64,000 bases of DNA from Prochlorococcus sp. AG-347-M18. GTDB lineage: Bacteria; Cyanobacteriota; Cyanobacteriia; PCC-6307; Cyanobiaceae. Below, piece by piece: positions 20,741 through 31,498 of this stretch (position 1 is its first letter; each line of letters opens with the position of its first letter). The notes under the pieces were generated by a model. It made no database searches, was not told the DNA's origin, and saw only the letters and a program-made list of their open reading frames with translations. Position numbers and translations under genes: made by a program. Where the stretch lies: assembly GCA_003281165.1 (NCBI GenBank), contig QCCT01000001.1:112444-176443 (forward strand), read 5' to 3'.

Positions 20741-21702
20741 ACTTAATATTTCAAAAAAAATCTTATAGCTTTAAGTTATCTGCCAAAGTTGAGAATTCTA
20801 AAACCAATTACCATACAAAATCGGGTTGGATAATTAAATTAATAAGTAATGATAAAAAAATAGGGTTTGGAGAAGTTTCACCGCTATATAAAAAAGACTT
20901 AAAAAAGTGTGCGAAACAACTAGATATGATCCCTGAGTATATAGAGGAATTTAATTTATCTGAGCAAATAAATATTTTTCACCCATGCATTCAATCTGCA
21001 ATAAATTCTGCATTAGCTGAGATCAATAGAAAAATAATTTTTAAAGAAAACTACTACTTTGATGAAATTGGTAAAACAGCCATATTGTTAAATCATGAAA
21101 ATGTAGTTTCAGATCTAAATGATCTTAAAAAAAAACATTGTGATATTGGAAAATCATTAACCTTAAAATGGAAAGTAGCACTAAAAAATAACCATGAGGA
21201 AGAAGCAAAATTAGAAGAAATTTTAAGCAAAATAGGTAATAATATTAAGTTAAGAATAGATGCTAATGGTTCTTGGGGAAGAAAAATAGCTAATAGATGG
21301 GCTGATATTTTGAAAGATAATAAAAATATAGATTGGTTAGAACAACCTCTCTGTGTTGATGATATTGATGGACTGACAGAACTAAACAAAAAGATTCCAA
21401 TAGCTTTAGACGAATCACTTTTAAAATTTCCAGCTTTGATTGATGAGTGGAAGGGTTGGCAAATTAGAAGGCCTTCTCAAGAAAATAATCCAGTTAAGCT
21501 TTTAAGAGAATTAGAAAATAAAAAAGCTTTAATATCTATAAGTACCTCATTTGAAACTGGAATAGGAAAAAGATGGCTCCATCATTTATCTTCTCTACAA
21601 TTACAAGGACCAACGCCAAAAGTTCCTGGTTTAGCAATGAATAAATTCCCTAATTCGTTTCTATTTTTAAATGAAGCAAAAAAGATATGGGATCAACTAT
21701 GA
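20737..21702 (+). CDS. menC: o-Succinylbenzoate synthase
   Basis: Enolase-superfamily dehydratase producing o-succinylbenzoate from SHCHC. Catalytic residues are visible in the expected order: LKWK (lysine), LRIDANGSW (aspartate), WLEQPL (glutamate) and ALDES (aspartate). The last lysine of the superfamily is replaced by the RPSQ-type segment, a region that varies in MenC. The 321 residues are typical. It is coupled to menA by a 4-base overlap and to menE at its 3' end. Confidence 0.93.
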   Translation: MNLIFQKKSYSFKLSAKVENSKTNYHTKSGWIIKLISNDKKIGFGEVSPLYKKDLKKCAKQLDMIPEYIEEFNLSEQINIFHPCIQSAINSALAEINRKIIFKENYYFDEIGKTAILLNHENVVSDLNDLKKKHCDIGKSLTLKWKVALKNNHEEEAKLEEILSKIGNNIKLRIDANGSWGRKIANRWADILKDNKNIDWLEQPLCVDDIDGLTELNKKIPIALDESLLKFPALIDEWKGWQIRRPSQENNPVKLLRELENKKALISISTSFETGIGKRWLHHLSSLQLQGPTPKVPGLAMNKFPNSFLFLNEAKKIWDQL

Positions 21703-22901
21703 AAAATAAAATTCATACTATTGAAGTTGAAAATAATGAAACTCAATCTGTAGAAAAAATTATTGAAAAAATTAGAGAGAATAAAATTATTTATGTAAAA
21801 AACAAATTTTATGAAGACAAATATGTATTAGATTTAATTAATGAAAATGGGCCAGCAATTATCTTAAACAGTAGTGGGAGTTCTGGAAAACCGAGACAAT
21901 GTTTTCACCATTTAAATAATCTTAAATTATCTGCAACTACATCAGGACAATGGCTAATAGAGCAAGGATTTGAATTACAAAACTGCGTAATTTTAAATAC
22001 TTTACCCCTGAACCATATAAGTGGATTAATGCCAATTTTTAGAAGTCAAACTTGGGGATGTGATTGTATTAATATTTCTCCGAATTTGATAAAAAAAACT
22101 CGAGAACTTTTACTTTTCACAATTAAATTTAAAAAAAACAAAAAACACTTGATTACGTCATTAGTACCTACCCAATTACAAAGACTTTTAGCTCAAAAAG
22201 ATGGAATTAGTTGGCTAAAAATTTTTGATCTAATTTGGGTAGGTGGAGCTTCAATTTCAGACGAAACTGCAGAAAAATGTATAAAAGAAAAAATAAAATT
22301 AGCACCTTGTTACGGCTCTACTGAAACAGCAGCAATGGTTACTAGTTTAAAACCAAAAGAATTCTTAATGGGTGTTAAAAATGTTGGAGAAATACTACCT
22401 GATACAAAAATAAGAATTAACGCACAAGGATTAATCGAAATAAAATCAGCCAGAATTGGAATCGAAATAATAGATTCTCTAAAAACTGAAAATTTCAAAA
22501 ATAAAAATGGGTGGTGGCAAACAAGTGATTTAGGTGAAATTAAGCAAATCAATAATTCTTACTATTTAAAATTTGTTGGAAGAAGTGATAATGCCTTTAA
22601 TTCAGGAGGAGAAGTTGTTTTCCCTAAAGTAATTGAATCTAGATTAAATGATTTCATTATGAAAGAAAATATCCCAATTAATAAATTCAATATTTCGAAA
22701 GTATCTAATAGATTATGGGGAAATAAAATTAAAATAATAGTTGAATTTAGAGAACTTACAAATGATAAAAATATTGAAATTTCTTTAAATTTATTAAAAA
22801 ATTTTTCTCAAAGTTGGCCTAAACATGAAAAGCCTGAAAAGTGGATTGTTAAAAACAAAAATAGCATTACAGAAAAAATAAACTATAAATTTAAAAAATA
22901 A
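21699..22901 (+). CDS. menE: o-Succinylbenzoate-CoA ligase
   Basis: Acyl-adenylate-forming enzyme that activates o-succinylbenzoate with CoA. The ATP loop NSSGSSGKPR, YGSTETA and the hinge region TSDLGEI...FVGRSD are present. It is about 400 residues, short for MenE but usual for marine picocyanobacteria. Two in-frame ATGs exist, at 21687 and 21699. I prefer 21699 because it forms an ATGA overlap with the menC stop, repeating the menA/menC junction. The upstream ATG would add only four residues. Confidence 0.93.
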   Translation: MKNKIHTIEVENNETQSVEKIIEKIRENKIIYVKNKFYEDKYVLDLINENGPAIILNSSGSSGKPRQCFHHLNNLKLSATTSGQWLIEQGFELQNCVILNTLPLNHISGLMPIFRSQTWGCDCINISPNLIKKTRELLLFTIKFKKNKKHLITSLVPTQLQRLLAQKDGISWLKIFDLIWVGGASISDETAEKCIKEKIKLAPCYGSTETAAMVTSLKPKEFLMGVKNVGEILPDTKIRINAQGLIEIKSARIGIEIIDSLKTENFKNKNGWWQTSDLGEIKQINNSYYLKFVGRSDNAFNSGGEVVFPKVIESRLNDFIMKENIPINKFNISKVSNRLWGNKIKIIVEFRELTNDKNIEISLNLLKNFSQSWPKHEKPEKWIVKNKNSITEKINYKFKK

Positions 22902-22904
22902 TAA

Positions 22905-23357
<453 letters not shown>

Positions 23358-23366
23358 TTAAAGAAA

Positions 23367-24554
23367 TTATCTATCAACAGATCCCATAATGACATCTATT
23401 GAACCAAGGATTGCCATAATATCAGCGATTTTGGCACCTTTAAGAATATGAGGCAATATTTGCAGATTATTTAAATCAGCTGCTCTGATTTTAAATCTCC
23501 ATGGGGTAACTTCATTATTTCCTTGAATAAATACACCTATTTCTCCTTTGCCGGACTCTAATCTTGTATATAATTCTCCGTTAGGAATTTTGAAAGTTGG
23601 AGCAACCTTCTTAGCTACATATTGATAGTCGATACCAAATATTTCACTTTTCTTATCTTCAGTCGCCATTCTTTGAGCTTCTAAATTTTCTGTTGGACCT
23701 CCTGGAATCATTTTGCAGGCTTGGCGAATGATGCTTAGTGATTGTCTCATCTCTTCAACTCTTACTCGATATCTCGCATAACAATCTCCTTCTTTTTCCG
23801 AAGCAATCTGCCAATCAAAATCGTCATAACATTCATAACTATCTACTTTCCTTAAATCCCAGGAAACTCCAGAAGCCCTAAGCATTGGCCCAGACAAAGA
23901 CCAATTAATTGCCTGGTCTCTTTGTATTGTTCCTAGACCTTCAATTCTTTTTCTAAAAATTGGATTATTTGTAATTAATTTTTCGTATTCATCTATCTTA
24001 GGTCCGAACCAATCGCAAAAGTCTATACATTTTTCTAACCATCCGTATGGGAGATCACATGCAACACCGCCTATCCTAAAGAAATTATTATTTATTAGCC
24101 TTTGTCCAGTAGCAGCTTCCCAGAGATCATAGATCATCTCTCTTTCTCTAAAAATATAAAAAAATGGAGTTTGAGCTCCTACGTCTGCTAAAAAGGGACC
24201 AAGCCATAAAAGATGATTAGCAATACGATTAAGTTCCAGCATAAGAACTCTGATGTAACTAGCTCTTTTGGGAACTGGAATATTAGCTAATCTTTCAGGA
24301 GCATTTACTACAATAGCTTCATAAAACATTCCTGCTGCATAATCCATTCTGCTTACATAAGGGACATACATTACATTTGTTCTATTTTCAGCTATCTTTT
24401 CCATTCCTCTATGTAAATATCCAATTACTGGCTCACAATCAATGACATTCTCACCATCAAGAGTTACAACTAACCTTAAAACCCCATGCATTGAAGGATG
24501 GTGAGGGCCAAAATTGACCACCATTGGTTCTGTTCTAGTCTCTAGCTGAGCCAT
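23367..24554 (-). CDS. ndhH: NAD(P)H-quinone oxidoreductase subunit H
   Basis: 49-kDa-type subunit (NuoD family) of the NDH-1 complex, on the cytosolic side near the quinone site. Diagnostic stretches include the N-terminal [29 protein letters not shown] and the C-terminal [13 protein letters not shown]. Its 395 residues are standard for cyanobacteria. NDH-1 drives cyclic electron flow around photosystem I, respiration and CO2 uptake. It stands apart from the other ndh genes of the window. It follows rsmH divergently (38-base gap) and precedes menI by 9 bases on the same strand. Confidence 0.98.
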
Positions 24555-24592
24555 TCGAAATTTAACTTCTAAATAAATCTTAGTCGAAAGTT

Positions 24593-25495
24593 ATGCAAAC
24601 TGACCTATCTGATTCAACTTTTTTCAATCATCAATCAGTTATGACAGATGAGATTATGGCCTCATTAGAGCATTACCCACTTATACATAACAATCCACTT
24701 AAGGGAATAGACGCAACTTTAGGCGGAGGCGGGCACTCTTATCATTTATTGAGAAAATATTCGGATTTAAATATAATTGGACTTGATCAAGATCCATTCG
24801 CAAGAAAATCAGCATTAAAAAAACTTAATGAATTTAAAAGTAGGATTGATATAAGGGCTTCAAATTTTGCGGATTTTGTACCAAAAGAAAAAGTTTCTTT
24901 TGTGATTGCAGATCTTGGAGTAAATAGTAACCAACTTGATGACCCTAAAAGAGGATTTAGTTTTCAAAAAGACGGTCCGCTTGATATGCGCATGAATCCT
25001 TTGCTTGATGTTGATGCAGAGAAATTAATTGAGGTTTTAAATGAAAAAGATCTAGCTAACCTAATCTATGAATATGGAGATGAAAGATTATCAAGAAAGA
25101 TTGCTAGGAAAATAAAATTGGATTTGAAGGAAAATGGAAAATATTCTGGGACAAAAGAGTTAGCTTACTCTATTGCAGGCTGCTTCCCACCCAAACAAAG
25201 ATATAAAAAAATACATCCAGCAACAAGAACATTTCAAGCACTAAGAATTGCTGTTAATAAAGAAATTGAAGTATTAGAAAAATTTTTGCAAGTTGTACCT
25301 GAATGGCTTTTGCCTGGGGGTATTATTTCTGTTATTAGTTTTCATTCTCTTGAGGATAGGTTAGTTAAAAGTTGTTTTAAGAATGATCAAAGACTAAAAA
25401 ACCTGACAAAAAAGCCAATAACTCCTTCCGAAAAAGAAGTCGAACTTAATAAAAGAGCTAGAAGTGGAAAATTAAGAATTGCTCAATTAAATTAA
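24593..25495 (+). CDS. rsmH: 16S rRNA (cytosine1402-N4)-methyltransferase RsmH/MraW
   Basis: S-adenosylmethionine-dependent methyltransferase acting on C1402 of 16S rRNA. Family-specific stretches are HQSVMTDEIM near the N-terminus, the SAM loop DATLGGGGHS, ADLGVNSNQLD, RGFSF, DMRMNP and SFHSLEDRLVK. Its 300 residues are standard. It is convergent with the downstream cysteine desulfurase gene and is not in a division and cell-wall cluster, as is common in cyanobacteria. Confidence 0.97.
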   Translation: MQTDLSDSTFFNHQSVMTDEIMASLEHYPLIHNNPLKGIDATLGGGGHSYHLLRKYSDLNIIGLDQDPFARKSALKKLNEFKSRIDIRASNFADFVPKEKVSFVIADLGVNSNQLDDPKRGFSFQKDGPLDMRMNPLLDVDAEKLIEVLNEKDLANLIYEYGDERLSRKIARKIKLDLKENGKYSGTKELAYSIAGCFPPKQRYKKIHPATRTFQALRIAVNKEIEVLEKFLQVVPEWLLPGGIISVISFHSLEDRLVKSCFKNDQRLKNLTKKPITPSEKEVELNKRARSGKLRIAQLN

Positions 25496-25508
25496 AAACC
25501 AATAATTT

Positions 25509-26654
25509 CTATCGTAATGATTTGATTGTATTTGTAAGAATATGAATTGCTTGTTTTATATCTTTTGAATTAGTACTTAATCCAATACTTAACCTTATTG
25601 AAGATTCTGCTTCTTTAAGAGATCTACCTAAGGCTAGTAAAACATGAGATGGTTCACCACTACTACATGCAGATCCAGTAGAACAAATTATTTTAGATTT
25701 TAAAAGTTTATGAAACTTTGCTCCGTTTAAATCCAATACAGTCAAATTTAAATTGTGAGGTAATCTTTTTTCTATGGAGCCATTAATTAATAAACCAGAA
25801 TTATTTTTTAACAACCCCTCTAAAAGATTATTTCTATAAAAAAGTAATTTCTCAGCATTATTTTTTTGATTAAGAACTGCTATCTCTATTGCTTTAGCAA
25901 AGCCAACTACTAAAGGAAGAGGTAATGTGCCAGACCTAAGGCCATATTCCTGACCTCCTCCAACAATTAAAGGCTCAAGATTAATTTCTTCATCAATCAA
26001 AAGAAGTCCTATCCCTTTAGGGCCGTATATTTTATGAGAACTCATCGTTATCATGTTTACATCTGATAAAAGATTGTCTAAAGCCATATAACCTAAACAT
26101 TGTGCAAAATCAGAGTGAAATGTTATTCCTCTCGATTTACATATCTTTGAAATATTTTCAATGGGCTGAATAACTCCTATTTCGTTATTTGCCAACATGA
26201 TACTAACCAGAAATGTATCTTCTCTTATTTTTTTTTTGATTTGTTCTTCTGAAATTAAGCCATCTTTCTCAGGATTAATTTCTGTAACTATAAATCCCTC
26301 TTTTCTTAGTTGGTTTAGCGGCTCCAAAACAGCTTTATGCTCCGTTTTTAAGGTAATAATATGTCCATAATTTCCTGTTTTTTTATAGAAATTTCTAGCA
26401 AAACCTAATAAGGCTAAGTTATTAGATTCAGTTGCCCCACTTGTAAAAATAACTTTTTTATTCTTAAGAAATAAACTTTGTTCTATTTTTTCTCTTGAGG
26501 CTTCCAATATAGCGCTTGCGTTAATTCCCGCCAAATTAGATTTATTTGCAGGGTTAGAAAATATCTCACTCCAAAAAGGTTTCATAGAATCAACGACATC
26601 TTTAGAGCAAGGTGTCGAAGATTGATAGTCTAGTAGTATGGGAGTTGATAGCAT
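25509..26654 (-). CDS. Cysteine desulfurase (NifS/IscS family)
   Basis: PLP enzyme that removes sulfur from cysteine for iron-sulfur clusters and thio-modifications. The PLP-lysine motif is SSHKIYGPKGIG, the cofactor histidine occurs in LKTEHKAVLEP, and the mobile catalytic-cysteine loop is STGSACSSGEPSH with the cysteine at about 330. The long loop marks group I (NifS/IscS) rather than SufS. Length of 381 is normal. No scaffold gene (iscU, sufE) adjoins it. The physiological acceptor is unknown. Confidence 0.92.
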   Translation of the reverse strand: MLSTPILLDYQSSTPCSKDVVDSMKPFWSEIFSNPANKSNLAGINASAILEASREKIEQSLFLKNKKVIFTSGATESNNLALLGFARNFYKKTGNYGHIITLKTEHKAVLEPLNQLRKEGFIVTEINPEKDGLISEEQIKKKIREDTFLVSIMLANNEIGVIQPIENISKICKSRGITFHSDFAQCLGYMALDNLLSDVNMITMSSHKIYGPKGIGLLLIDEEINLEPLIVGGGQEYGLRSGTLPLPLVVGFAKAIEIAVLNQKNNAEKLLFYRNNLLEGLLKNNSGLLINGSIEKRLPHNLNLTVLDLNGAKFHKLLKSKIICSTGSACSSGEPSHVLLALGRSLKEAESSIRLSIGLSTNSKDIKQAIHILTNTIKSLR

Positions 26655-26713
26655 TATGTTTAGTATATAAAATTCTGTTTATTACTAGAAAATCAAATTA
26701 AAGAATTAAAAAA

Positions 26714-27442
26714 ATGAATGAAATTAATCAAATAAATAATGAACCGGTAAGAAAATCAAGAATTTTATTAGTTGATGATGAGCCTGGTTTAAGAACAGCT
26801 GTTAAAACATTTCTAGAAGATGAAGGCTTTGAAATATTTATTGCAGTTGATGGAGAGGATGGTTGGGAAAAAGCTCAAACAGTCTTCCCCGATTTGATAA
26901 TTAGCGATGTTATGATGCCTCGAGCCAACGGTTATGCTTTATTAGAAAAAATTAGAGAGGATGAAAAATTAGGAGGCACTCCAGTTATTTTTCTAACTGC
27001 AAAAGGAATGACCCTAGACAGAACAGAAGGTTATCTCGCAGGAGTTGATGATTATATTTCTAAACCTTTCGACCCTGATGAACTAGCTGCGAGAGTGAAA
27101 AACGTAATCAACAGACAAGAACGTTTACTGAAAGAAGCCGCACGATTCGCAGATATTGATGTAGGCAAAATGGCGAAGCAAATTACTGAAATAAAATCTA
27201 TGCTCACAGACCAAAATCCCACTAATTCAGAAAATAAAATAAATCTTCCTAGTTTTACTCCAAGAGAAGCAAGTGTACTTCAACTAGTAGCAGAGGGGCT
27301 GATGAACAAGGAAATTGCAAGACAGCTTGAAACATCTATTAGAAATGTTGAAAAATATGTAAGTAGACTTTTTATCAAGACAAGTACATCTAGCCGTACA
27401 GAATTAGTTCGTTATGCACTTGAAAATCATTTGGTAAAATAA
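26714..27442 (+). CDS. Two-component response regulator, NarL/LuxR type (Rre1/Ycf29-like)
   Basis: An N-terminal receiver domain carries the acidic pair DDE at about 21-23, the phospho-acceptor in ISDVMMP at about D65, and the KPF motif near 118. A linker of about 50 residues leads to a LuxR-type helix-turn-helix (FTPREASVLQLVAEGLMNKEIARQL). The receiver and the ending SRNVEKYVSRLF-like segment match the cyanobacterial Rre1 (Slr1783) group, related to plastid Ycf29, which takes part in stress responses together with Hik34 or Hik2. No histidine kinase lies nearby. Family is sure; the Rre1 orthology is from memory of sequence and not tested. Confidence 0.85.
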   Translation: MNEINQINNEPVRKSRILLVDDEPGLRTAVKTFLEDEGFEIFIAVDGEDGWEKAQTVFPDLIISDVMMPRANGYALLEKIREDEKLGGTPVIFLTAKGMTLDRTEGYLAGVDDYISKPFDPDELAARVKNVINRQERLLKEAARFADIDVGKMAKQITEIKSMLTDQNPTNSENKINLPSFTPREASVLQLVAEGLMNKEIARQLETSIRNVEKYVSRLFIKTSTSSRTELVRYALENHLVK

Positions 27443-27446
27443 ATTC

Positions 27447-28145
27447 TTAAATTTTCTCGAATTCAATTAGTTTTGAAAAATAGAAAGGAGCTTGATTTAA
27501 TTTCTTTTTAACCACTTTAAATCCTTTTTCCTTAGCAGCATTAATAATGCCCTTTTCTTTCAATGTATATGCTCTTGTAGTTTTACTTGGCCCAGGAAAT
27601 AATTTCCCAATATTTTTTAGAACAGCAAGAACTGGAGTATAAGGAGCAAAGCTAACGATTAGTTTTTCTTTGCTTAAATCGCATAGATGTTGGACCATTT
27701 CTTCTGCGACCGGTTGAGGATAATGAATAAATACATCCAAACAAACTACAACATCAAATAATCCTTTTAATTTTTCCAGATCACAGACTTTATATTTGAT
27801 TTTATCTTGATTCAAACCTAATTCATTAATGCGTTTTTTTGTTTCCTTAATCATTTCAGAAGAAATATCGCTCACCTGTAGTTCTTTTATGCCAAGTTTT
27901 AGTAAAGGTATGGAAAGACTTCCTACACCACAACCTGCATCACAATAACTTTTTTTTGTTAGTTCAGGATAATTTTTGATGTATGAGACCACATCATCTA
28001 CAGTTTTTTGATGTCCTTTCCTAATATTTTTCTGAACTGTATTAATTTCATCAGATTTGCTATAAATTTTATTCCATCTTGCAAAGCCAGTACCATTAAA
28101 ATACTCCCTAACTTCACTTTTTTCGATAATCTTATTTGACGTCAT
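27447..28145 (-). CDS. chlM: Magnesium-protoporphyrin IX O-methyltransferase
   Basis: It methylates the 13-propionate of Mg-protoporphyrin IX using S-adenosylmethionine, a committed chlorophyll step. The N-terminal FNGTGFARWNKIYS is characteristic of ChlM/BchM, the SAM loop reads DAGCGVGSL at about 69-77, and the C-terminal RAYTLKEKGI stretch is also family-typical. Its 232 residues fit. It is convergent with the Rre1-type regulator (4-base gap) and diverges from purE. No other chlorophyll gene is adjacent. Confidence 0.95.
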   Translation of the reverse strand: MTSNKIIEKSEVREYFNGTGFARWNKIYSKSDEINTVQKNIRKGHQKTVDDVVSYIKNYPELTKKSYCDAGCGVGSLSIPLLKLGIKELQVSDISSEMIKETKKRINELGLNQDKIKYKVCDLEKLKGLFDVVVCLDVFIHYPQPVAEEMVQHLCDLSKEKLIVSFAPYTPVLAVLKNIGKLFPGPSKTTRAYTLKEKGIINAAKEKGFKVVKKKLNQAPFYFSKLIEFEKI

Positions 28146-28234
28146 AATATTCTATGAAAATTTCTTCTTTTTATACTAACTAACTGGCGCCAAATTAATT
28201 GCACGCCATTATAGGAAAGAATTGATTTGTTATT

Positions 28235-28771
28235 TTGTCAGAATTTAAGTCTAAAGATATTTATAAAATTGCTGTCGTAATGGGTAGTGATTCAGATCTA
28301 AAAACATTGAAACCTGCCATTGACATTTTAAAAGAATTTAAAATAAAAACTGAAGTTTGTATACTTTCTGCCCATCGAACACCTATTGAAATGATTGAAT
28401 ATGCAAAAAATGCAGAATCAAAAAACATAAAAGTAATAATTGCAGGTGCTGGTGGTGCTGCTCATCTTCCAGGAATGCTGGCATCCATAACTTGCATTCC
28501 TGTAATTGGAGTACCAGTAGAGAGTAAGACACTTAAGGGGATTGACTCTCTTTTATCAATCGTTCAAATGCCAGCTGGTATTCCAGTTGCAACAGTTGCA
28601 ATTAATGGAGGTCAGAATGCTGGATTATTAGCAATAGAGATTATCAGTTTATTTGATGAATCCATAAAGAAAAATTTAAAAGAATTTAGAGAAAATCTTC
28701 ATTCACAGGTAAGAACAAAAAGTAGTAAATTATCAACTATTGGACCTGACAATTATCTTCAAAATAAATGA
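28235..28771 (+). CDS. purE: N5-carboxyaminoimidazole ribonucleotide mutase
   Basis: Class I PurE, moving the carboxyl group of N5-CAIR to give CAIR in purine synthesis. Family motifs are [30 protein letters not shown] and [17 protein letters not shown]. The start is TTG at 28235. Its C-terminal tail of about 15 residues beyond the conserved core is slightly longer than in E. coli. Single gene; the other purine genes are not in the window. Confidence 0.96.
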   Translation: MSEFKSKDIYKIAVVMGSDSDLKTLKPAIDILKEFKIKTEVCILSAHRTPIEMIEYAKNAESKNIKVIIAGAGGAAHLPGMLASITCIPVIGVPVESKTLKGIDSLLSIVQMPAGIPVATVAINGGQNAGLLAIEIISLFDESIKKNLKEFRENLHSQVRTKSSKLSTIGPDNYLQNK

Positions 28772-28787
28772 ACTAATATTTTTTCTA

Positions 28788-29423
28788 TTATGCCTTGTTA
28801 AGAAAGTTTTCTTTTTTAAGGTAGTTAATAACTTTTTCAACGGAATCATTTAAATCTAACGAACCTGTGTCAACAAAAATTTCTGGATTAAGAGGAGCTT
28901 CATATGGACTAGAAATCCCTGTGAATTCCTTAATTTCACCCAAACGAGCTTTCTTATAAAGACCTTTAGTATCTCTATTTTCGCAAACTGTAATATCAGC
29001 AGCACAATAAACTTCGATAAAATCCTTAGATCCAATAATTTTTCTCACCTTATCTCTATCGCTGATAAATGGCGAAACGAATGCTGTAATAGTTATTATC
29101 CCAGCATTCATAAATAAATTTGCAACTTCTCCAATTCTTCTTATATTTTCTTCTCTATCTTCATCCGAAAAACCAAGATCTTTACATAAACCGTGTCTAA
29201 TATTATCTCCATCCAACACATAAGTCGAAAAACCATCTAGGTGTAAAACTTCATTTAAAGCGTTAGCCAAAGTACTTTTACCAGAACCAGATAAACCTGT
29301 AAACCAGATAACCATACCTTTATGACCTCTCATTTTCTCTAACTTTTCTCTATTAATAGTTAAATTGTGCCACTTTATATTGGTTGACTTTGTTTGATCT
29401 TGTTCTTTCATTTTTTGCATCAT
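28788..29423 (-). CDS. cysC: Adenylylsulfate kinase (APS kinase)
   Basis: It phosphorylates adenylylsulfate to PAPS in sulfate activation. The P-loop is GLSGSGKST at about 40-48, followed by the APS-binding pattern LDGDNIRHGL and the FISDRDKVR segment. A TTG at 29426 and ATGs at 29423 and 29420 are in frame. I take the first ATG. An N-terminal extension of about 20 polar residues precedes the conserved WHNLTI. It lies 30 bases after the SUI1 gene on the same strand, without other cys genes nearby. Confidence 0.95.
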   Translation of the reverse strand: MMQKMKEQDQTKSTNIKWHNLTINREKLEKMRGHKGMVIWFTGLSGSGKSTLANALNEVLHLDGFSTYVLDGDNIRHGLCKDLGFSDEDREENIRRIGEVANLFMNAGIITITAFVSPFISDRDKVRKIIGSKDFIEVYCAADITVCENRDTKGLYKKARLGEIKEFTGISSPYEAPLNPEIFVDTGSLDLNDSVEKVINYLKKENFLNKA

Positions 29424-29453
29424 CAAAATTAAAAACCTATCCTAACCCTTGCT

Positions 29454-29765
29454 TTATAAATTATGAAATCCCTCTTTACGAAGAAACTCAATTGATTTCA
29501 ATACCATATCACCCTGTAACTGGATATTTCTATCAATTAATGTTCCTCCAGTCCCACAAAAAACTTTAATTTTTTTTAGTAATTCTTTTAATAAGATTTC
29601 ATCCTCAGTGCCTAAACCTTTAATTAAAGTTATGGTCTTGCCTTTTTTACCTTTTTTTTGTTTTGAAATATTTATTTTTGATCTTTTATTAAAAGTATCT
29701 ATCTTACCTGTTTCTTCAGATTTTTTTTCTTGATAATCAAATTCGATCCAATTCTTTTTTCCCAT
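29454..29765 (-). CDS. SUI1/eIF1-domain translation factor (YciH type)
   Basis: The C-terminal 75 residues or so form a SUI1 domain, recognisable from TLIKGLG, LLKKIKVFCGTGGT and QGDMVLKSIEFL. A lysine-rich linker (KQKKGKKGK) precedes it. The bacterial relative YciH resembles eukaryotic initiation factor 1 and can influence start-site choice in vitro. The frame is open from a TTG at 29774, but the ATG at 29765 (MGKKNW) is the likelier start. It diverges from trpB by about 50 bases. The cellular role in cyanobacteria is not established. Confidence 0.88.
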   Translation of the reverse strand: MGKKNWIEFDYQEKKSEETGKIDTFNKRSKINISKQKKGKKGKTITLIKGLGTEDEILLKELLKKIKVFCGTGGTLIDRNIQLQGDMVLKSIEFLRKEGFHNL

Positions 29766-29813
29766 TATTTTCAATATATTCTATAGTTAGTTAATACTTA
29801 TTCTATAGAAAAA

Positions 29814-31058
29814 GTGGTAAGTACATTTTCTCGCAAAGATCAAAACTATAAAAATGAAGATTTAAATCAACCCTCCAAAGAGGGAAGATTTGGAAAATAT
29901 GGTGGCCAATATGTTCCTGAAACACTAATGCCTGCTCTTTTTGAGCTTGAAACAGCTGCATCTAATGCATGGAAGGATAAACTTTTTGTGGAAGAGTTAA
30001 ATCATCTACTGAAGACTTATGTAGGACGAGAAACACCACTTTATGAAGCCAAAAGACTTACTGAACATTACAAAACTGAACAAGCAACTCCTAGAATATG
30101 GCTTAAAAGAGAAGATTTAAATCATACTGGTGCTCACAAAATTAATAATGCACTTGGACAAGCTTTATTGGCAATAAGAATGGGCAAAAAAAGAATAATT
30201 GCAGAAACTGGAGCAGGTCAACATGGAGTTGCTACTGCTACTGTTTGTGCGAGATTTGGCTTGAAATGTATTATCTACATGGGAGCTGAAGATATAAAAA
30301 GGCAATCCCTTAACGTTTTTAGAATGAAACTTCTAGGAGCTGAAGTTAAAGTTGTAAATTCTGGAACTGCAACACTTAAGGATGCTACTAGTGAAGCCAT
30401 TAGAGATTGGGTTTCTAATGTCGAAACCACACACTACATTTTAGGATCTGTTGCCGGCCCACACCCTTTCCCAAAGATTGTGCGAGATTTTCATGCAGTT
30501 ATAGGTGAAGAAACTAAAAAACAATGTTTGGAATCATTTGGATCTTTTCCCGATATTTTGCTGGCTTGTGTAGGTGGGGGATCAAATGCAATGGGGCTTT
30601 TCCATCCTTTTATTAAAGAAACTTCTGTGCGTCTTATTGGAGTTGAAGCCGCAGGAAGCGGAGTTGATACTGACAAACATGCTGCCACTATCACTAAAGG
30701 GTCAGTTGGAATTTTGCATGGATCAATGAGTCTTCTCTTACAAGATGATAATGGTCAAGTACAAGAAGCCCACTCAATAAGTGCAGGTTTAGATTACCCT
30801 GGAGTAGGACCTGAACATAGCCATCTAAAAGATATAGGTAGAGCAGAATATGGATCAGTCACAGATCAAGAAGCTTTAGATGCTTTAAGACTTGTTAGCG
30901 AACTAGAAGGAATTATACCTGCACTAGAAACTTCCCATGCTTTTGCTTGGTTAGATAAATTATGCCCTACTCTTGAAAAAGATACTCATATAGTTATCAA
31001 TTGCTCTGGTAGAGGCGATAAAGATGTTAATACTGTTGCATCTTCATTAGATATTTAA
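29814..31058 (+). CDS. trpB: Tryptophan synthase beta chain
   Basis: PLP enzyme condensing indole and serine to tryptophan. Diagnostic stretches are [14 protein letters not shown], the PLP-lysine in [26 protein letters not shown], the cofactor phosphate loop [10 protein letters not shown] and the C-terminal NCSGRGDKD. Its 414 residues are standard. The start is GTG at 29814. It is not linked to trpA or other trp genes here. It converges with the rhodanese gene with no intergenic base. Confidence 0.98.
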   Translation: MVSTFSRKDQNYKNEDLNQPSKEGRFGKYGGQYVPETLMPALFELETAASNAWKDKLFVEELNHLLKTYVGRETPLYEAKRLTEHYKTEQATPRIWLKREDLNHTGAHKINNALGQALLAIRMGKKRIIAETGAGQHGVATATVCARFGLKCIIYMGAEDIKRQSLNVFRMKLLGAEVKVVNSGTATLKDATSEAIRDWVSNVETTHYILGSVAGPHPFPKIVRDFHAVIGEETKKQCLESFGSFPDILLACVGGGSNAMGLFHPFIKETSVRLIGVEAAGSGVDTDKHAATITKGSVGILHGSMSLLLQDDNGQVQEAHSISAGLDYPGVGPEHSHLKDIGRAEYGSVTDQEALDALRLVSELEGIIPALETSHAFAWLDKLCPTLEKDTHIVINCSGRGDKDVNTVASSLDI

Positions 31059-31409
31059 TTAATACCTTGGAATTGATGGGTCAATATATCTACTCCATCC
31101 ATCAATACCCTCCTCCAAATTCCATATTTCGCTCACAATATTATTATCCAAGCACCATTGAGAAAAGTTATAACTTCTTATTCCTGCATGACAGGTAACT
31201 ACAATTTCTCTATCTAATAAACCAGCAAATATTTCTTCAACATATTCAGATGTAACTTTACTAATTGGTATATGTAAAAATTCTTTTGAAAAACGAGCTA
31301 GTTCAAGCTCTGACTCTTCTCTGACATCTATCAAGACGGGATCTTCTTTCTCAGAATTAAACCAATCATTGAGACTAGAAGCATTTATAGATTTTGGATA
31401 ACTTCCCAA
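31059..31409 (-). CDS. Rhodanese-like domain protein
   Basis: A single-domain rhodanese of 116 residues. The Cys loop CHAGIRSY begins at about C73, and the domain-entry motif VLIDVREESELE is at about 25-36. The six-residue active loop fits a sulfurtransferase of the GlpE/PspE type, acting on small thiols or protein persulfides. It has no signal peptide. It abuts the end of trpB. The sulfur donor and acceptor are unknown. Confidence 0.9.
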   Translation of the reverse strand: MGSYPKSINASSLNDWFNSEKEDPVLIDVREESELELARFSKEFLHIPISKVTSEYVEEIFAGLLDREIVVTCHAGIRSYNFSQWCLDNNIVSEIWNLEEGIDGWSRYIDPSIPRY

Positions 31410-31498
31410 TTTATAGAATAAATTATGAGTTATTTACAATTTAATAAATTAAGTTGCAGTAGGAAGTTTATTGTTAAAAATAAAAATAAACATTGATA

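Noticed and set aside
21687..21698. Earlier ATG for menE
   Set aside because: Adds four residues and a deeper overlap; the ATG at 21699 gives the ATGA junction also seen at menA/menC.
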